64,000 nt of DNA from Campylobacter hyointestinalis subsp. lawsonii (GTDB taxonomy: Bacteria > Campylobacterota > Campylobacteria > Campylobacterales > Campylobacteraceae), in the NCBI RefSeq assembly GCF_013372165.1, contig NZ_CP053828.1, forward strand, positions 1,736,001 to 1,800,000. The letters are read 5' to 3'. The notes beneath the pieces were generated by a model. That model saw only the letters and a list, made by a program, of their open reading frames with translations. It did no database searches and was not told the DNA's origin. A program made the position numbers and the translations under genes. How positions within the stretch are numbered: position 1 is the first letter of the stretch; each line of letters begins with the position of its first letter. This document shows positions 29,330-38,746 of this stretch, piece after piece.

Positions 29330-30313
29330 ATGATAAGTTATAAAGATGCTGGTGTGGATATTGATGCTGGAAATAGCTTTGTTGAGGGGATTAAGCCCTT
29401 TGTCAAATCAACTCTAACTCCAAATGTAATAGGCGGTATCGGCTCATTTTCTGGGGCTTTCAGGCTTCCAACTGGATATAATAAACCAACTCTTCTAGCC
29501 GCAACTGATGGCGTAGGGACAAAGCTTCGCCTAGCTATAGATAGTGGCAAACTTGATAGCGTTGGTATTGATTTAGTAGCGATGTGTGTAAATGATCTTA
29601 TATGTAATTTTGCTACGCCTATGTTTTTTTTGGATTACTACGCAACTGGCAAATTAGATATAAACTCGGCCAAAGAAGTGGTAAGCGGAATTGCTAAAGG
29701 CTGCGTAATAGCCAAATGCGCTCTAATAGGTGGCGAAACGGCTGAAATGCCTAGTATGTATAGTTCTGGGGATTTTGATCTAGCGGGATTTGCTGTGGGC
29801 GTGGCTGAAGAAGATGAGATCGATAGGAGTAAATTTGTAAATGAAGGCGATATTTTAATCGCACTTCCAAGCTCAGGACTTCACTCAAATGGCTTTTCAC
29901 TAGCAAGGGCGGTGATCAAAAAAGAGAAGTTAAATTTGGGTAGTGAATTTGATGGTAAGACACTTTTAGAAACGCTTTTAGAGCCTACTAGAATTTATGT
30001 AGATGAGTTTTTACGCCTTAAAGATAGCATAAACGCAATGGCTCATATCACAGGTGGCGGTATAGTCGAAAATCTCCCTAGAGTCTTGCCAAATGGACTT
30101 GGCGCAAAGATCCAAAGAAGTGCTATCAAAACGCCAAAAATCTTTGAATTGATCGCCAAAAGCGTAGAGCAAAGCGAGATGGATAGGACATTTAACTGCG
30201 GTGTCGGTATGGTGTTAGTCGTACCAAAACAAAATGTTGATCTTGTGCTAAGCACAAGTGATGGCTATGTGATCGGCGAAGTCGTGAAACAAAGTGGCGT
30301 ACAACTATGCTAA
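29330..30313 (+). CDS. purM: phosphoribosylformylglycinamidine cyclo-ligase
   Basis: The 327-residue AIR synthetase forms aminoimidazole ribonucleotide in purine synthesis. Motifs: YKDAGVDIDAGN at the start, ATDGVGTKL (about residue 59), GGETAEMP (about 138), and HITGGGIVENLPR (about 238). AGAGG lies before the ATG. Probably transcribed from the repeat-borne promoter just upstream. Confidence 0.95.
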   Translation: MISYKDAGVDIDAGNSFVEGIKPFVKSTLTPNVIGGIGSFSGAFRLPTGYNKPTLLAATDGVGTKLRLAIDSGKLDSVGIDLVAMCVNDLICNFATPMFFLDYYATGKLDINSAKEVVSGIAKGCVIAKCALIGGETAEMPSMYSSGDFDLAGFAVGVAEEDEIDRSKFVNEGDILIALPSSGLHSNGFSLARAVIKKEKLNLGSEFDGKTLLETLLEPTRIYVDEFLRLKDSINAMAHITGGGIVENLPRVLPNGLGAKIQRSAIKTPKIFELIAKSVEQSEMDRTFNCGVGMVLVVPKQNVDLVLSTSDGYVIGEVVKQSGVQLC

Positions 30314-30449
30314 ACATAAAGAAGCCATACTTGTATCTATGACTAAAATGTGCTAGTTTGAAATAGATAAATGAAAACTACATTTATAAAAATGCCTTTC
30401 CTTTTGCTATCTGATAAGAGATTTTAAGCTTGAAAATTATTTGAAATTA

Positions 30450-30518
30450 TTTAAAACTCTTTAAAAACTAGGTATAAATTTGGATTAGCTTTAAAACTAT
30501 TTAAAAGCTAGATATAAA
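30450..30518. repeat. imperfect 40-bp tandem repeat
   Basis: A 29-base unit, starting TTTAAAACT and ending TATAAA, occurs at 30450-30478 and 30490-30518 with three differences, between purM and the end of rarA. Confidence 0.5.
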
Positions 30519-30520
30519 GC

Positions 30521-31699
30521 TTATTTGGATTTAATCTTTTCTAGCCACTCATCAATCGTCTTTTCAAAACCAACTCCACCGCTCTTGTAGAATTTGAGCT
30601 TTTTACTCATATATTCTTGCTCTACCCACCCGCCAAAATCATGTGGATAGAGATAATCTTTCTTTTGTGGATCACTATTTATGAGATATTTTGGAATTTG
30701 TAGCGGTTCATTTTGCTTGACGTAGTCTAGTGCATCGTTTATGGCTTTATAGCTTGAGTTTGACTTTGGCGAACTTGCTAGATATACCGCACATTGAGAG
30801 AGTAAGATCCGCGCTTCTGGATAACCTATCTTGCTAACTGCCAACATTGTGTTAGTTGCTAAATTTAAAGCGTTTGGATTTGCATTTCCTATATCTTCAC
30901 TAGAAAATATCACTAAACGTCTAGCTATAAAAGTCGGATCTTCGCCACCATTTATAAGCCTTGCTAAATAGTATAAACTAGCGTCTATATCGCTTCCTCT
31001 AAGGCTTTTTATCATAGCACTTGTTAGCTCATAATGAGTGTCGCTACTACTAGCACCTTCGACTTGACTTTGTGATCTAAGAACGACTAACGTATCTAAA
31101 CTAATATTATTTTCTATAGTTAGTGCAAAATCAAGCAAATTTAAAAGACTTCGCCCATCGCCCAAACTACTGCTTATAAGATAATTTATCGCTTCATCAG
31201 ATATCTCAAATTTAAGTTCGTTTTGAACTAATGCCAAAAGCTTTGTTAGATCATCTCTGCTTAATGGCTTAAACTCAAATATCATAGTGCGTGAGCGAAT
31301 TCCGCTACTAACTACAAATTTTGGATTTTCTGTAGTAGCGCCCATTATTATGCATTTTGCCGTTTCCATCGGCACTAGAAGTGTTTCTTGCTGAGTTTTA
31401 CTAAGGCGGTGAAATTCGTCTATAAAAATAAGCGGTTTATACAAACTCCCATCAAATTTGGTTATTATCTTTCGTATATCTTCACTCTTTAAATTTGCTC
31501 CATCAAGCTCGAAAAATTCATACTGCATCTCTTTAGCTATGACTTTTGCCATAGTAGTCTTTCCGCATCCAGCACTACCAAAAAATAGGCTATGAGGAAT
31601 TCTACCAGCTTTTATAAATTTAGAAAAAACTTCCACTATCTCTTTTTGCCCTACTACAGAGCTTAAATTTTTCGGTCGAAATTTAGTAGCTAGATCCAT
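30521..31699 (-). CDS. rarA: replication-associated recombination protein RarA (MgsA)
   Basis: The 392-residue AAA+ ATPase acts at stalled forks. Walker A FGSAGCGKTT (about residue 35), Walker B LIFIDEFHRL (about 88), sensor ATTENP (about 121), then the MgsA tetramerisation domain (SSEDIGNANPNAL, about 265). I start it at the ATG at 31699, preceded by AAAGGA. The open frame runs 24 codons further upstream, but only through the end of the neighbouring permease gene. Confidence 0.93.
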   Translation of the reverse strand: MDLATKFRPKNLSSVVGQKEIVEVFSKFIKAGRIPHSLFFGSAGCGKTTMAKVIAKEMQYEFFELDGANLKSEDIRKIITKFDGSLYKPLIFIDEFHRLSKTQQETLLVPMETAKCIIMGATTENPKFVVSSGIRSRTMIFEFKPLSRDDLTKLLALVQNELKFEISDEAINYLISSSLGDGRSLLNLLDFALTIENNISLDTLVVLRSQSQVEGASSSDTHYELTSAMIKSLRGSDIDASLYYLARLINGGEDPTFIARRLVIFSSEDIGNANPNALNLATNTMLAVSKIGYPEARILLSQCAVYLASSPKSNSSYKAINDALDYVKQNEPLQIPKYLINSDPQKKDYLYPHDFGGWVEQEYMSKKLKFYKSGGVGFEKTIDEWLEKIKSK

Positions 31700-31700
31700 A

Positions 31701-32591
31701 CTAGTCCTTTTTTGATAGCAAAATAACACAAAGCATAATAAACGCAAATCCAACATAATCCAAAAAAACAAAGCTAGTTCCTAACCAAACGAAGCTAAAA
31801 AATGCAGCCGCAACCGGCTCTATACAAGCTATCAAACTAGCTTTTGAAGCGCCTATAATGCCAACTCCAGTCATATAAAAGCTAAATGCCATCACAGTTC
31901 CAAATAAAATCACTCCACTAACTGCAAGGTATCCTCCAAGATCCCTAACACCATCAAGCTCCCAAACGCGCATATAAATACTAAGAACCACTCCACCTAT
32001 GATGAGTCCCCAACCAAGTATCAAAGATATAGGAAAGTTTTTATTTAAAGTTTTTGGTGCGAGATTATAGACCACTACGCATAAAGCACTTATAAAACAG
32101 AATAGTAAAGCCTTTTGACTGATAACGAGTTTTTCAAAACTTCCGTGAGTAGCTAACAAAAATACTCCAAAAATAGCCAAACTAAGCGCAAGTAACTCTT
32201 TTAAGTATGGCAATCTTTTTTCTATGATACAAACGATCGCTAGTATAAAAACAGGAGCTGTGTATTGAATAACTGTCGCAACTGCTGCGTTTGATAGCTC
32301 AATAGAGTAAAAGTAACTATACTGAGTAAGCATAAGTCCGATTATGGCATAGATCAAAATTTGAAGTATGTTTTTTAAATTTTTAAACGGAAGAAAGATA
32401 ATTTTTGGATTTTTTATGATATAAACTGAAAGTAAAATAATACCAGATATCAGCAACCTATATGGAACTAACCAGTCTGAGCTGATGCCTTTTTGTTTGA
32501 AAAGATACTCACCGCAAGCACCGCTAAAACCCCACAAAATACCACCGAAAAGCGTAATGAAAACGCCAAAAAGATAGCTTCTATTTTTCAT
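31701..32591 (-). CDS. EamA/DMT family permease
   Basis: The 296-residue protein has ten hydrophobic helices in two EamA repeats. The first begins GGILWGFSGACGEYL, and the second ends VWLGTSFVFLDYVGFAFIM with the usual EP motif (IEPVAAAFF) before it. Drug/metabolite exporter of unknown substrate. The rarA start lies two bases past its stop, so the two are co-transcribed. Confidence 0.88.
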   Translation of the reverse strand: MKNRSYLFGVFITLFGGILWGFSGACGEYLFKQKGISSDWLVPYRLLISGIILLSVYIIKNPKIIFLPFKNLKNILQILIYAIIGLMLTQYSYFYSIELSNAAVATVIQYTAPVFILAIVCIIEKRLPYLKELLALSLAIFGVFLLATHGSFEKLVISQKALLFCFISALCVVVYNLAPKTLNKNFPISLILGWGLIIGGVVLSIYMRVWELDGVRDLGGYLAVSGVILFGTVMAFSFYMTGVGIIGASKASLIACIEPVAAAFFSFVWLGTSFVFLDYVGFAFIMLCVILLSKKD

Positions 32592-32641
32592 TACGCTATT
32601 ATATCAGATTTTATAGCCTTTGACTGATACCTAAAATTTAA

Positions 32642-33166
32642 TTAATGACAGCCACAACCACAGCTACTACTCAAAGCCGCTATTATCGCTTCGTAATTTG
32701 GCTCAGTTGTAATCTCGCTAACTATCTCTTTATAGACCACTACGCCATCTTTGTCTAGCACGAAAACAGCCCTAGCCAAAAGTCCAGCAAGCGGACTATC
32801 TTTTAATAAAAGTCCATAAGCTTTTGCAAATTTAGCACCTCTAAAATCGCTACCAACTCTTAAATTTTCTATACCTTCAGTCGCACAAAATCTTCCCATA
32901 GCAAATGGCAAATCCATAGAGATAACATTTACACTAACTCCGTTTTTACCGGCAAGTTTCTCATTAAATTTTCTAGTCTCTGTTGCACAAACTCCAGTAT
33001 CTAGTGAAGGTACGGCTATCAAAACTTGAAATTTTCCATTAGCTCCACCAACTTCAAAAGAAGAGAGATCTTTACCTACTAATTCTACCACCGGTGCTTT
33101 TTGTCCGACATTTATGGTATCTCCTTCTAAGCTTACAGGAGTTCCTTTGAAAGTTACGTTTGACAT
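32642..33166 (-). CDS. tpx: thiol peroxidase, with a Cys-rich C-terminal tail
   Basis: The 174-residue peroxiredoxin of the Tpx class reduces hydroperoxides using thioredoxin. The peroxidatic Cys lies in SLDTGVCATETRKFN (about residue 60). The resolving Cys is in MGRFCATEG (about 94). The protein ends with an unusual tail of Ser-Ser-Cys-Gly-Cys-Gly-Cys-His, three cysteines and a histidine in eight residues, which could bind metal or form extra disulfides. Single-gene unit. Confidence 0.93.
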   Translation of the reverse strand: MSNVTFKGTPVSLEGDTINVGQKAPVVELVGKDLSSFEVGGANGKFQVLIAVPSLDTGVCATETRKFNEKLAGKNGVSVNVISMDLPFAMGRFCATEGIENLRVGSDFRGAKFAKAYGLLLKDSPLAGLLARAVFVLDKDGVVVYKEIVSEITTEPNYEAIIAALSSSCGCGCH

Positions 33167-33281
33167 TTTTATCCTTTGTTTAAAATTTTCATTATTATAT
33201 CAAAATAGGATAAATCAACTCTTAATACTTAAATTTAAATTTTTCAGTAAAGCTAGTATTATACGTTTAAATTTAAACAGC

Positions 33282-33707
33282 TTACGCCTCTTTTTTAGAT
33301 ACGGGTATAGTGTCACTCAAGATATCGTGCAGATTTCTTTTGTCTTTTCTGAAAAAACAAAATAGAGATCCACCAAAAATAAACGTAACAATAAAAAAGA
33401 AATATCTAAGCATATAAATGATAAATCCTGCTTTTTTACCGCTTAAATTTATGATATAAATATTTTGAGATCTATATCCTGGACTTTGAGCATTAAAAGT
33501 AAAAAATAGGCTTTGGATGCTGCCAAAAACCACCCAAACACCAAAGATGGCAAGCTGGTTGTGTTGAAAATCGTTCTTGCCATCTAAAATAAAATACGTA
33601 GTCACATACAAAAGCGGTATGGCTATTAGAAACATATCGACTATAAAAGCCTTTACACGGCTAATAATAGGCGCCGGTATGGCTTTTTGTTTTTGCATAT
33701 TTTTCAT
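33282..33707 (-). CDS. RDD family membrane protein
   Basis: The 141-residue protein has the RDD start (SRVKAFIVDMFLIAIPLLYV) and three TM segments, with a basic C-terminus. Unknown transport-related role. It follows pyrE, as in C. jejuni (secG-frr-pyrE-RDD order). Confidence 0.85.
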   Translation of the reverse strand: MKNMQKQKAIPAPIISRVKAFIVDMFLIAIPLLYVTTYFILDGKNDFQHNQLAIFGVWVVFGSIQSLFFTFNAQSPGYRSQNIYIINLSGKKAGFIIYMLRYFFFIVTFIFGGSLFCFFRKDKRNLHDILSDTIPVSKKEA

Positions 33708-33728
33708 TTAAATTTACTAAAATTCAAA

Positions 33729-34337
33729 CTAATTGCCACGACTTCCAGGCTTAATAGCCTTGCTTCCAGTTTTACAAAGAGGACAAGCACTAGGCTCATA
33801 TATCTCAAATTCAAAATTTCCAAGAGCAAAAAGTGGCTTATCAAACGGCAATTTACAGCTAGCTTTTGCTTCGTTATTTAAATTTGCAACCTTACAAAAA
33901 CCGCGATTTGCAAGTGCAGCAAACCCAACAACCACACCGCCGTTTTCTTCTATGATCTTTGCACTTTCTAAAGCTGATCCGCCAGTCGTGATGATATCTT
34001 CGCAAATGATAAATCTCTCGCCTTTGCTGACATTAAAACCACGTCTTAAACTCATGACTTTCTCAACTCTTTCAGTAAAGATAAATCTCTTTTTACCTGC
34101 ACGTGCAAGCTCATAACCTGCTAAAATTCCGCCTAGTGCTGGAGAACAAACGCTGTCAAACAAAACCCCAGCTTTTTCTATCACTCTAAAAAGCTCATCT
34201 GCTAATTTACCAGCCAAAATAGGATCTTCAAGCACCTTTGCACTTTGGAGATAATACTCTGAATGATTTCCGCTACTTAGCAAAAAATGCCCTTTTAGAT
34301 ACGCCTTTGCATCACGATAAATTTCTTCTAAATTCAT
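33729..34337 (-). CDS. pyrE: orotate phosphoribosyltransferase
   Basis: The 202-residue pyrimidine enzyme joins orotate to PRPP. The PRPP-binding motif [13 protein letters not shown] is near residue 115. Start chosen at the ATG at 34337, seven bases after AAAGG; a TTG two codons earlier overlaps the frr stop. The C-terminus has a Cys-Pro-Leu-Cys pair, common in Campylobacterota PyrE. Confidence 0.93.
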   Translation of the reverse strand: MNLEEIYRDAKAYLKGHFLLSSGNHSEYYLQSAKVLEDPILAGKLADELFRVIEKAGVLFDSVCSPALGGILAGYELARAGKKRFIFTERVEKVMSLRRGFNVSKGERFIICEDIITTGGSALESAKIIEENGGVVVGFAALANRGFCKVANLNNEAKASCKLPFDKPLFALGNFEFEIYEPSACPLCKTGSKAIKPGSRGN

Positions 34338-34339
34338 AA

Positions 34340-34897
34340 TCAAACCTTTAAAAGCTCAGCCTCTTTTTCTTTGACGATCTGATCCACTTTTGCGATATAA
34401 CTATCTGTTATCTTTTGAACCTCGTCATAACCTTTTTTTATCTCATCTTCACTTACTAGCTTATCTTTTTCTATCTTTTTAACTTCGTCATTTGCATCTT
34501 TTCTGATATTTCTTATGGCGACTTTCGCCTTTTCGCCCATAGATTTTGCCTCTTTTGCATTTTTTTGTCTATCTTCTGTAGTCATCGGAGGAAAAAATAG
34601 CTTAACGCTTTCGCCATCATTGTTCGGATTGACACCGATATTTGCAGCTTGTATCGCAGAAGCTATGGTTTTTAGCATACTTTTTTCCCAAGGAGTGATA
34701 GAAATAGTGCTAGCATCTGTAGTAAGGACTGTAGCAACTTGATTTAACGCAGTAGGACTACCATAATAATCAACATAGATATGATCTACTATATTTATGC
34801 TTACTTTGCCTGTTCTAAGTGTGCCAAAATCACGTTTTAAAGCCTCTAATGCTTTATCGCAGTAAGCTTTTTGATTGTTATAAATTTCATTTAACAT
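34340..34897 (-). CDS. frr: ribosome recycling factor
   Basis: The 185-residue protein splits post-termination ribosomes with EF-G. It has the full family length and characteristic [20 protein letters not shown] (about residue 28). The long coiled-coil domain ends EKEAELLKV. Between the deacetylase gene and pyrE, with two- to three-base gaps. Confidence 0.96.
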   Translation of the reverse strand: MLNEIYNNQKAYCDKALEALKRDFGTLRTGKVSINIVDHIYVDYYGSPTALNQVATVLTTDASTISITPWEKSMLKTIASAIQAANIGVNPNNDGESVKLFFPPMTTEDRQKNAKEAKSMGEKAKVAIRNIRKDANDEVKKIEKDKLVSEDEIKKGYDEVQKITDSYIAKVDQIVKEKEAELLKV

Positions 34898-34899
34898 TT

Positions 34900-35847
34900 T
34901 TATTCCTTTACTATGAGTTGTGTTGCAGTTTTGTGTTTGTCTGTTATTATTATTCTAACTCGTCTTTTGTCTATCTTTTCAGAGATTTCTTCATCGATCA
35001 CGCCGTTATTTACTTTTACTTTTCTAGTTCCAAGTCCGGTTATATATAAGTAAGCTTCGGTCGTATTTTCGTCTATTTTAGCCACTACTTTATCTAAGAT
35101 ATTGTTTTTTGGATATGTTAAAGGTAAGATAAAATCAGCTTTTAAAAATTTACTTGATAATATGGCTTTTAAATTTGTTCCGTTCATCGAAGGAATTCTA
35201 TCTAAGCTTAAGAGATCCGCATCTTCGCCTATGGCGCCAGAGTCTTGGTTAAATGCGCCATCAAATTTATATTCTTTTATCAATCTTTTAACATCAGCAT
35301 CATACTCGCCATATGGATAGCTAAAATATTTCGGTTTAAATCCTAGTTCGTTTTCAAATGCTTTTATACCTTGCTCAAAGTCGTATTTAAGCTCTTCATC
35401 TCCTAAACTAGCCATATTAAGATGAGAATAGCTATGATAAGCCACAGATGCGCCAGGATATTTTTGTATCTCTTTTATATCTTCAAAGGTCAAAAAATCC
35501 CCGTATTTTTTAGCTGAAGCTTCTACGTATATAAAAAGAGTAAAAGGATAACCAAATTCCTTAAAAATCTCAAATCCATTTTTATAAAAGCTCTTGTATC
35601 CATCATCTATAGTAAGAGCTATCCAGTTATCAGGAACTGGTTTTTTGTCTTTGACATATTCTACTAACTTGTCTAAAGGAACTATCTCATAACCTTGATC
35701 TTTGAAAAATTGAAACTGCTTACGAAGATTTTGTGATGAAATATTTGTACTTGGATATCTGCTATCATCAAATCTATGATAAATGAGCACATGCCCATCA
35801 GCAAACATCGAGCGCATTAAAATTAGTAAAAATAGTAATGACCGCAT
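34900..35847 (-). CDS. polysaccharide deacetylase family protein
   Basis: The 315-residue secreted protein has a signal peptide ([16 protein letters not shown]). Its NodB homology domain has motif 1 [10 protein letters not shown] (metal-binding Asp, about residue 79) and motif 2 HSYSHL (about 138). Probably N-deacetylates a cell-wall or surface glycan in the periplasm. The C-terminal 70 residues form a beta-rich extra domain. It sits between secG and frr with a one-base overlap and a two-base gap. Confidence 0.87.
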   Translation of the reverse strand: MRSLLFLLILMRSMFADGHVLIYHRFDDSRYPSTNISSQNLRKQFQFFKDQGYEIVPLDKLVEYVKDKKPVPDNWIALTIDDGYKSFYKNGFEIFKEFGYPFTLFIYVEASAKKYGDFLTFEDIKEIQKYPGASVAYHSYSHLNMASLGDEELKYDFEQGIKAFENELGFKPKYFSYPYGEYDADVKRLIKEYKFDGAFNQDSGAIGEDADLLSLDRIPSMNGTNLKAILSSKFLKADFILPLTYPKNNILDKVVAKIDENTTEAYLYITGLGTRKVKVNNGVIDEEISEKIDKRRVRIIITDKHKTATQLIVKE

Positions 35848-36182
35848 TATTGAGCTGGTGCAACGGGTGCCTCTGGTGCTACTGGAGCCTCTGTTGTAGC
35901 TGGTGCTGGTACTATGGATTCTTTAAACTCATCAGTATTTACGACTGAATTTCTTAAGCTTTGGTTATAAGCATAGCCAAGAGCCAATGTGTTTAATATA
36001 AACAATAACCCCATAAAAAATGTAAATTTTGCTAGAAATCCCGCAGGGCCTTTTGCGCCAAATAGGCTTTCATTGCTTCCGCTATATGCACCAAGACCGA
36101 TCGAAGAACTTTTTTGAAGTAAAATAGCTATTGTTATGATAACGGCTAGTATAAATTGTAGAACTAATAAAACTGAACTCAC
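35847..36182 (-). CDS. secG: preprotein translocase subunit SecG
   Basis: The 111-residue protein has two TM helices (VLLVLQFILAVIITIAILLQ and FLAKFTFFMGLLFILNTLALGYAY) around the conserved SSSIGLGAYSGSNESLFG loop. The C-terminal tail is an Ala/Pro/Val repeat. First gene of the secG-deacetylase-frr-pyrE-RDD operon. Confidence 0.94.
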   Translation of the reverse strand: MSSVLLVLQFILAVIITIAILLQKSSSIGLGAYSGSNESLFGAKGPAGFLAKFTFFMGLLFILNTLALGYAYNQSLRNSVVNTDEFKESIVPAPATTEAPVAPEAPVAPAQ

Positions 36183-36240
36183 AAATATCCTTTTAGTAGA
36201 TTATTAACTCGTGATTATAGCAGTAAATATATAAAATTTA

Positions 36241-36274
36241 GTTAAAAAGTGCCGCTGTTAAAAAGCGACACTTT
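36241..36274 (-). terminator. terminator of the BI-1 gene
   Basis: 10-bp stem (AAAGTG.CGCT / AGCG.CACTTT, one mismatch), loop GTTAAAA, followed on the minus strand by TTTTTAAC. It begins seven bases past the stop codon. Confidence 0.75.
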
Positions 36275-36280
36275 GAAAAA

Positions 36281-36961
36281 CTACTCGTTTTTACTAAATA
36301 TACCAAGAAGTTGAAGTAGCGAAATAAATAAATTTAGTATATCAAGATACAAAGCAACTGCTGCTAAAACAGGACTATCATATCCACCGCGAATTATCAT
36401 TTGAGTATCATAAAGTATATACGCACTAAAAAGTATAGCTCCGATAGCCGCTACAATAGTCGCTAAAATAGCACTTTGGAAAAATAAATTTAGTAAGCTT
36501 GCAACCACTACAACTATCAAAGTTATAAATAGCATTTTGCCCATAGCCGAAAAGTCTTTTTTTGTGTTAAACGCAAAAACAGTTAAACCACCAAAAGCAA
36601 CGCTAGTCATCAAAAATGCTTGAGTGATAATGTGTCCCATACCAGCGCCAATATAAGTATTTAGCACAGGGCCAAGAGTAAGACCGCTTACAAACGTAAA
36701 TCCAAAAAGCATTACCAAAGCCAAAGTAGGATTTTTCCTAGAAAACATAAGTCCAAAAAGTAGTGCAAACTCTACTATAAGAAGCATCCAGCTAAATGAC
36801 TTAACATAATCAACACCGATATAAGCTCCCGCAGTTGCTGCTAAAAGTGATGCTGTAAGAAGTTTATAAGTCTGTTTTACAAATTCAGCTCTAGCGGTTT
36901 GAACACTGCTTGATTCTTCTACGCCAACATCTTGAGTATAATTTCTGTCATATAAACTCAT
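36281..36961 (-). CDS. Bax inhibitor-1/YccA family membrane protein
   Basis: The 226-residue protein has seven TM helices and ends with the family Asp-rich region (LYDTQMIIRGGYDSPVLAAVALYLDILNLF, about residues 177-206). Homologues are pH-gated Ca2+ leak channels or FtsH modulators. I start at the ATG at 36961 behind AAAAGGAG; the open frame extends another 27 codons upstream without support. Lies upstream of secG as in C. jejuni. Confidence 0.9.
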   Translation of the reverse strand: MSLYDRNYTQDVGVEESSSVQTARAEFVKQTYKLLTASLLAATAGAYIGVDYVKSFSWMLLIVEFALLFGLMFSRKNPTLALVMLFGFTFVSGLTLGPVLNTYIGAGMGHIITQAFLMTSVAFGGLTVFAFNTKKDFSAMGKMLFITLIVVVVASLLNLFFQSAILATIVAAIGAILFSAYILYDTQMIIRGGYDSPVLAAVALYLDILNLFISLLQLLGIFSKNE

Positions 36962-37092
36962 TTTGTCTCCTTTTAAATTTTTGGCGAGTTTATCCAAAAA
37001 TGATAAATATATAATAAATTTTGTTTTATGTTTATAAAACAAAATTTAAAAAATAATTCACTATATAAATTTAAAAAATTTAGCAAATACTC

Positions 37093-37123
37093 TTGACATA
37101 CACCTACTGTTATGCTTTATAAT
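37093..37123 (+). promoter_or_regulatory. MerR-type promoter with 19-bp spacer, operon 37.1-39.8 kb
   Basis: TTGACA (37093-37098) and TATAAT (37118-37123) are both perfect consensus but separated by 19 bases, too far for unaided sigma-70. The spacer contains ACCTACTGTTATGC, a partial CCTA-N4-TAgG dyad, and closely matches the spacer at 45504-45522 on the other strand. This is the classic architecture of promoters activated by MerR-family proteins. Confidence 0.75.
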
Positions 37124-37146
37124 TTTTCAAAATAGCAAAGGAAAAA

Positions 37147-37821
37147 ATGAATCATCGCAAAAACTTCATCAAAAAAACAGCGACTTTAGGTGCTTTTATA
37201 AGCTTTGGAGGTATAAACTCACTTTTTGCAAATCAAAAGGATCTATCTATGCAACAAAAAGTTTTGATCGTTTCAGGACATACAAATTTACAAGGCGATT
37301 CAGTAGCAAATAAAAATATCATAACAAATTTAAAAGAGCTGTTGCCCTCATCTACCATAATAGATTTGGGAAGTATGGATTATAAATTTGACGTAAAAAA
37401 AAAAGAACAGCAACTACTTTTAGATCACGATATTATCGTTATGCAATTTCCACTATTTTGGTATTCGTGGCCCTCAACTATGCAAAAATGGGTAGAGGAC
37501 GTCTTTACTCACGGCTTTTCTCACGGAAACACCGGAAATAAACTAAAAGGAAAAAAGATTTTATTTTCTCTTACGACTGGAGCAGGCGAAGAAGCATATA
37601 GCAAAAACGGATTTATGAAACATGAAATAGGCGAATTTCTATACCCTATGGACGCTGTGGCAAATTTAGCCCAAATGCAAAATTTAGGTTTTGTCTGTAC
37701 ATATGGAGTTAGTTACTCTATGCGCTCATCTAAAAAAGATGAAATTCAAAGAAAAGCAAATGAACACGCCAAACGCGTAGTAGAAGCTCTACGATCATTT
37801 GAGCTTACTCAAAACGTCTAG
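37147..37821 (+). CDS. exported NAD(P)H-dependent flavodoxin-fold oxidoreductase
   Basis: The 224-residue protein has a Tat-like leader (His-Arg-Lys-Asn-Phe-Ile-Lys-Lys, then a hydrophobic run, ending Leu-Phe-Ala). The domain is of the Kef-linked/NQO family: VLIVSGHTN, then DIIVMQFPLFWYSWPSTMQKW (about residue 97) and GKKILFSLTTGAGE. It probably reduces quinones or other electrophiles with FMN or FAD. An internal ATG at 37249 (residue 35), with AAGGA seven bases before it, starts exactly at the catalytic domain. First gene of a four-gene operon. Confidence 0.85.
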   Translation: MNHRKNFIKKTATLGAFISFGGINSLFANQKDLSMQQKVLIVSGHTNLQGDSVANKNIITNLKELLPSSTIIDLGSMDYKFDVKKKEQQLLLDHDIIVMQFPLFWYSWPSTMQKWVEDVFTHGFSHGNTGNKLKGKKILFSLTTGAGEEAYSKNGFMKHEIGEFLYPMDAVANLAQMQNLGFVCTYGVSYSMRSSKKDEIQRKANEHAKRVVEALRSFELTQNV

Positions 37822-37852
37822 CAAATTTAAATAAATTTATAAAGGAGAACGA

Positions 37853-38737
37853 ATGCAAAGTCGCAGAAATTTTATGAAAAATGGAGCTATTATCGCAGCT
37901 GGTGGTATGGCGCTTGGTGCGGATACACTAAATGCAGCACAAAATACAGGAGCACAAATGAAAACAGATACTATACGAAATCTCACCCCAAAAGCTAAAG
38001 AAAACTTTATCGCTTTTTTAAAAACCACAGAACTACCAGTTGGATACAGTGATCCAGAATTTATAAGCAATTATATAAATTTCGCTTTTGATGAGAGTTT
38101 AGAAAAATCAGGCATAGATCATAAAACCGCGGTTTTGATCATTATGGCTAGCTTGGTGGCAAGTGGCGGAGAAAACGAGTACGAACATATGGTAAATGCA
38201 GCTTTAAACTTAGGAGTAGATACAGTAAGCATAAAAGAGACCTTATACCACACTACTCCTTATGCAGGCATAGGAAAAACAGCGCAATTTACCAGAGCGA
38301 TGAACGCGGTCTTTACTAAAAGAGGTATAGATACAAAGCAAAAATCGCAACAAACCGTCTCTAAAGACGATCGATACGAAAAAGGCTTACAAGCACAAAT
38401 TGATATATTTGGCGAGAGAATGAGAAACCACAAAGACTCATATACTCCAGACACTAGACATTTTGCCGACTTTCTAAGCGCTAATTGCTTTGGGGATTAT
38501 TACACTAGAACCGGTTTGGATTTGAAATTTAGAGAACTACTTACGTTTGTGATACTAGCGAGTCTTGGTGGAGTGGAATCACAACTAAAAGCTCATATCA
38601 CAGGAAATATAAGATTAGGCAACGATAGAGTAAAACTCATATCAGTAGTCACACTTTTGGTGCCTTACATAGGCTATCCACGCTCACTAAATGCACTAAG
38701 TGCGATAAACGAAACCGCGCCATATAAAGAAAAATAA
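37853..38737 (+). CDS. carboxymuconolactone decarboxylase family protein with Tat leader
   Basis: The 294-residue protein has a classic Tat leader (Ser-Arg-Arg-Asn-Phe-Met-Lys, then hydrophobic, ending Leu-Asn-Ala-Ala). Two carboxymuconolactone decarboxylase/AhpD-like repeats follow: LIIMASLVASGGENEYEHMV (about 100) and LTFVILASLGGVESQLKAHI (about 226). The usual AhpD Cys pair is absent. The real reaction is unknown. An internal ATG at 37958 (residue 36), with AGGAG five bases before it, falls just after the leader. Confidence 0.85.
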   Translation: MQSRRNFMKNGAIIAAGGMALGADTLNAAQNTGAQMKTDTIRNLTPKAKENFIAFLKTTELPVGYSDPEFISNYINFAFDESLEKSGIDHKTAVLIIMASLVASGGENEYEHMVNAALNLGVDTVSIKETLYHTTPYAGIGKTAQFTRAMNAVFTKRGIDTKQKSQQTVSKDDRYEKGLQAQIDIFGERMRNHKDSYTPDTRHFADFLSANCFGDYYTRTGLDLKFRELLTFVILASLGGVESQLKAHITGNIRLGNDRVKLISVVTLLVPYIGYPRSLNALSAINETAPYKEK

Positions 38738-38746
38738 GGAGATAAA

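Noticed and set aside
31700-31771. Longer N-terminus for rarA
   Set aside because: The extra 24 codons lie within the permease gene's end. The ATG at 31699 has AAAGGA and fits the family start.
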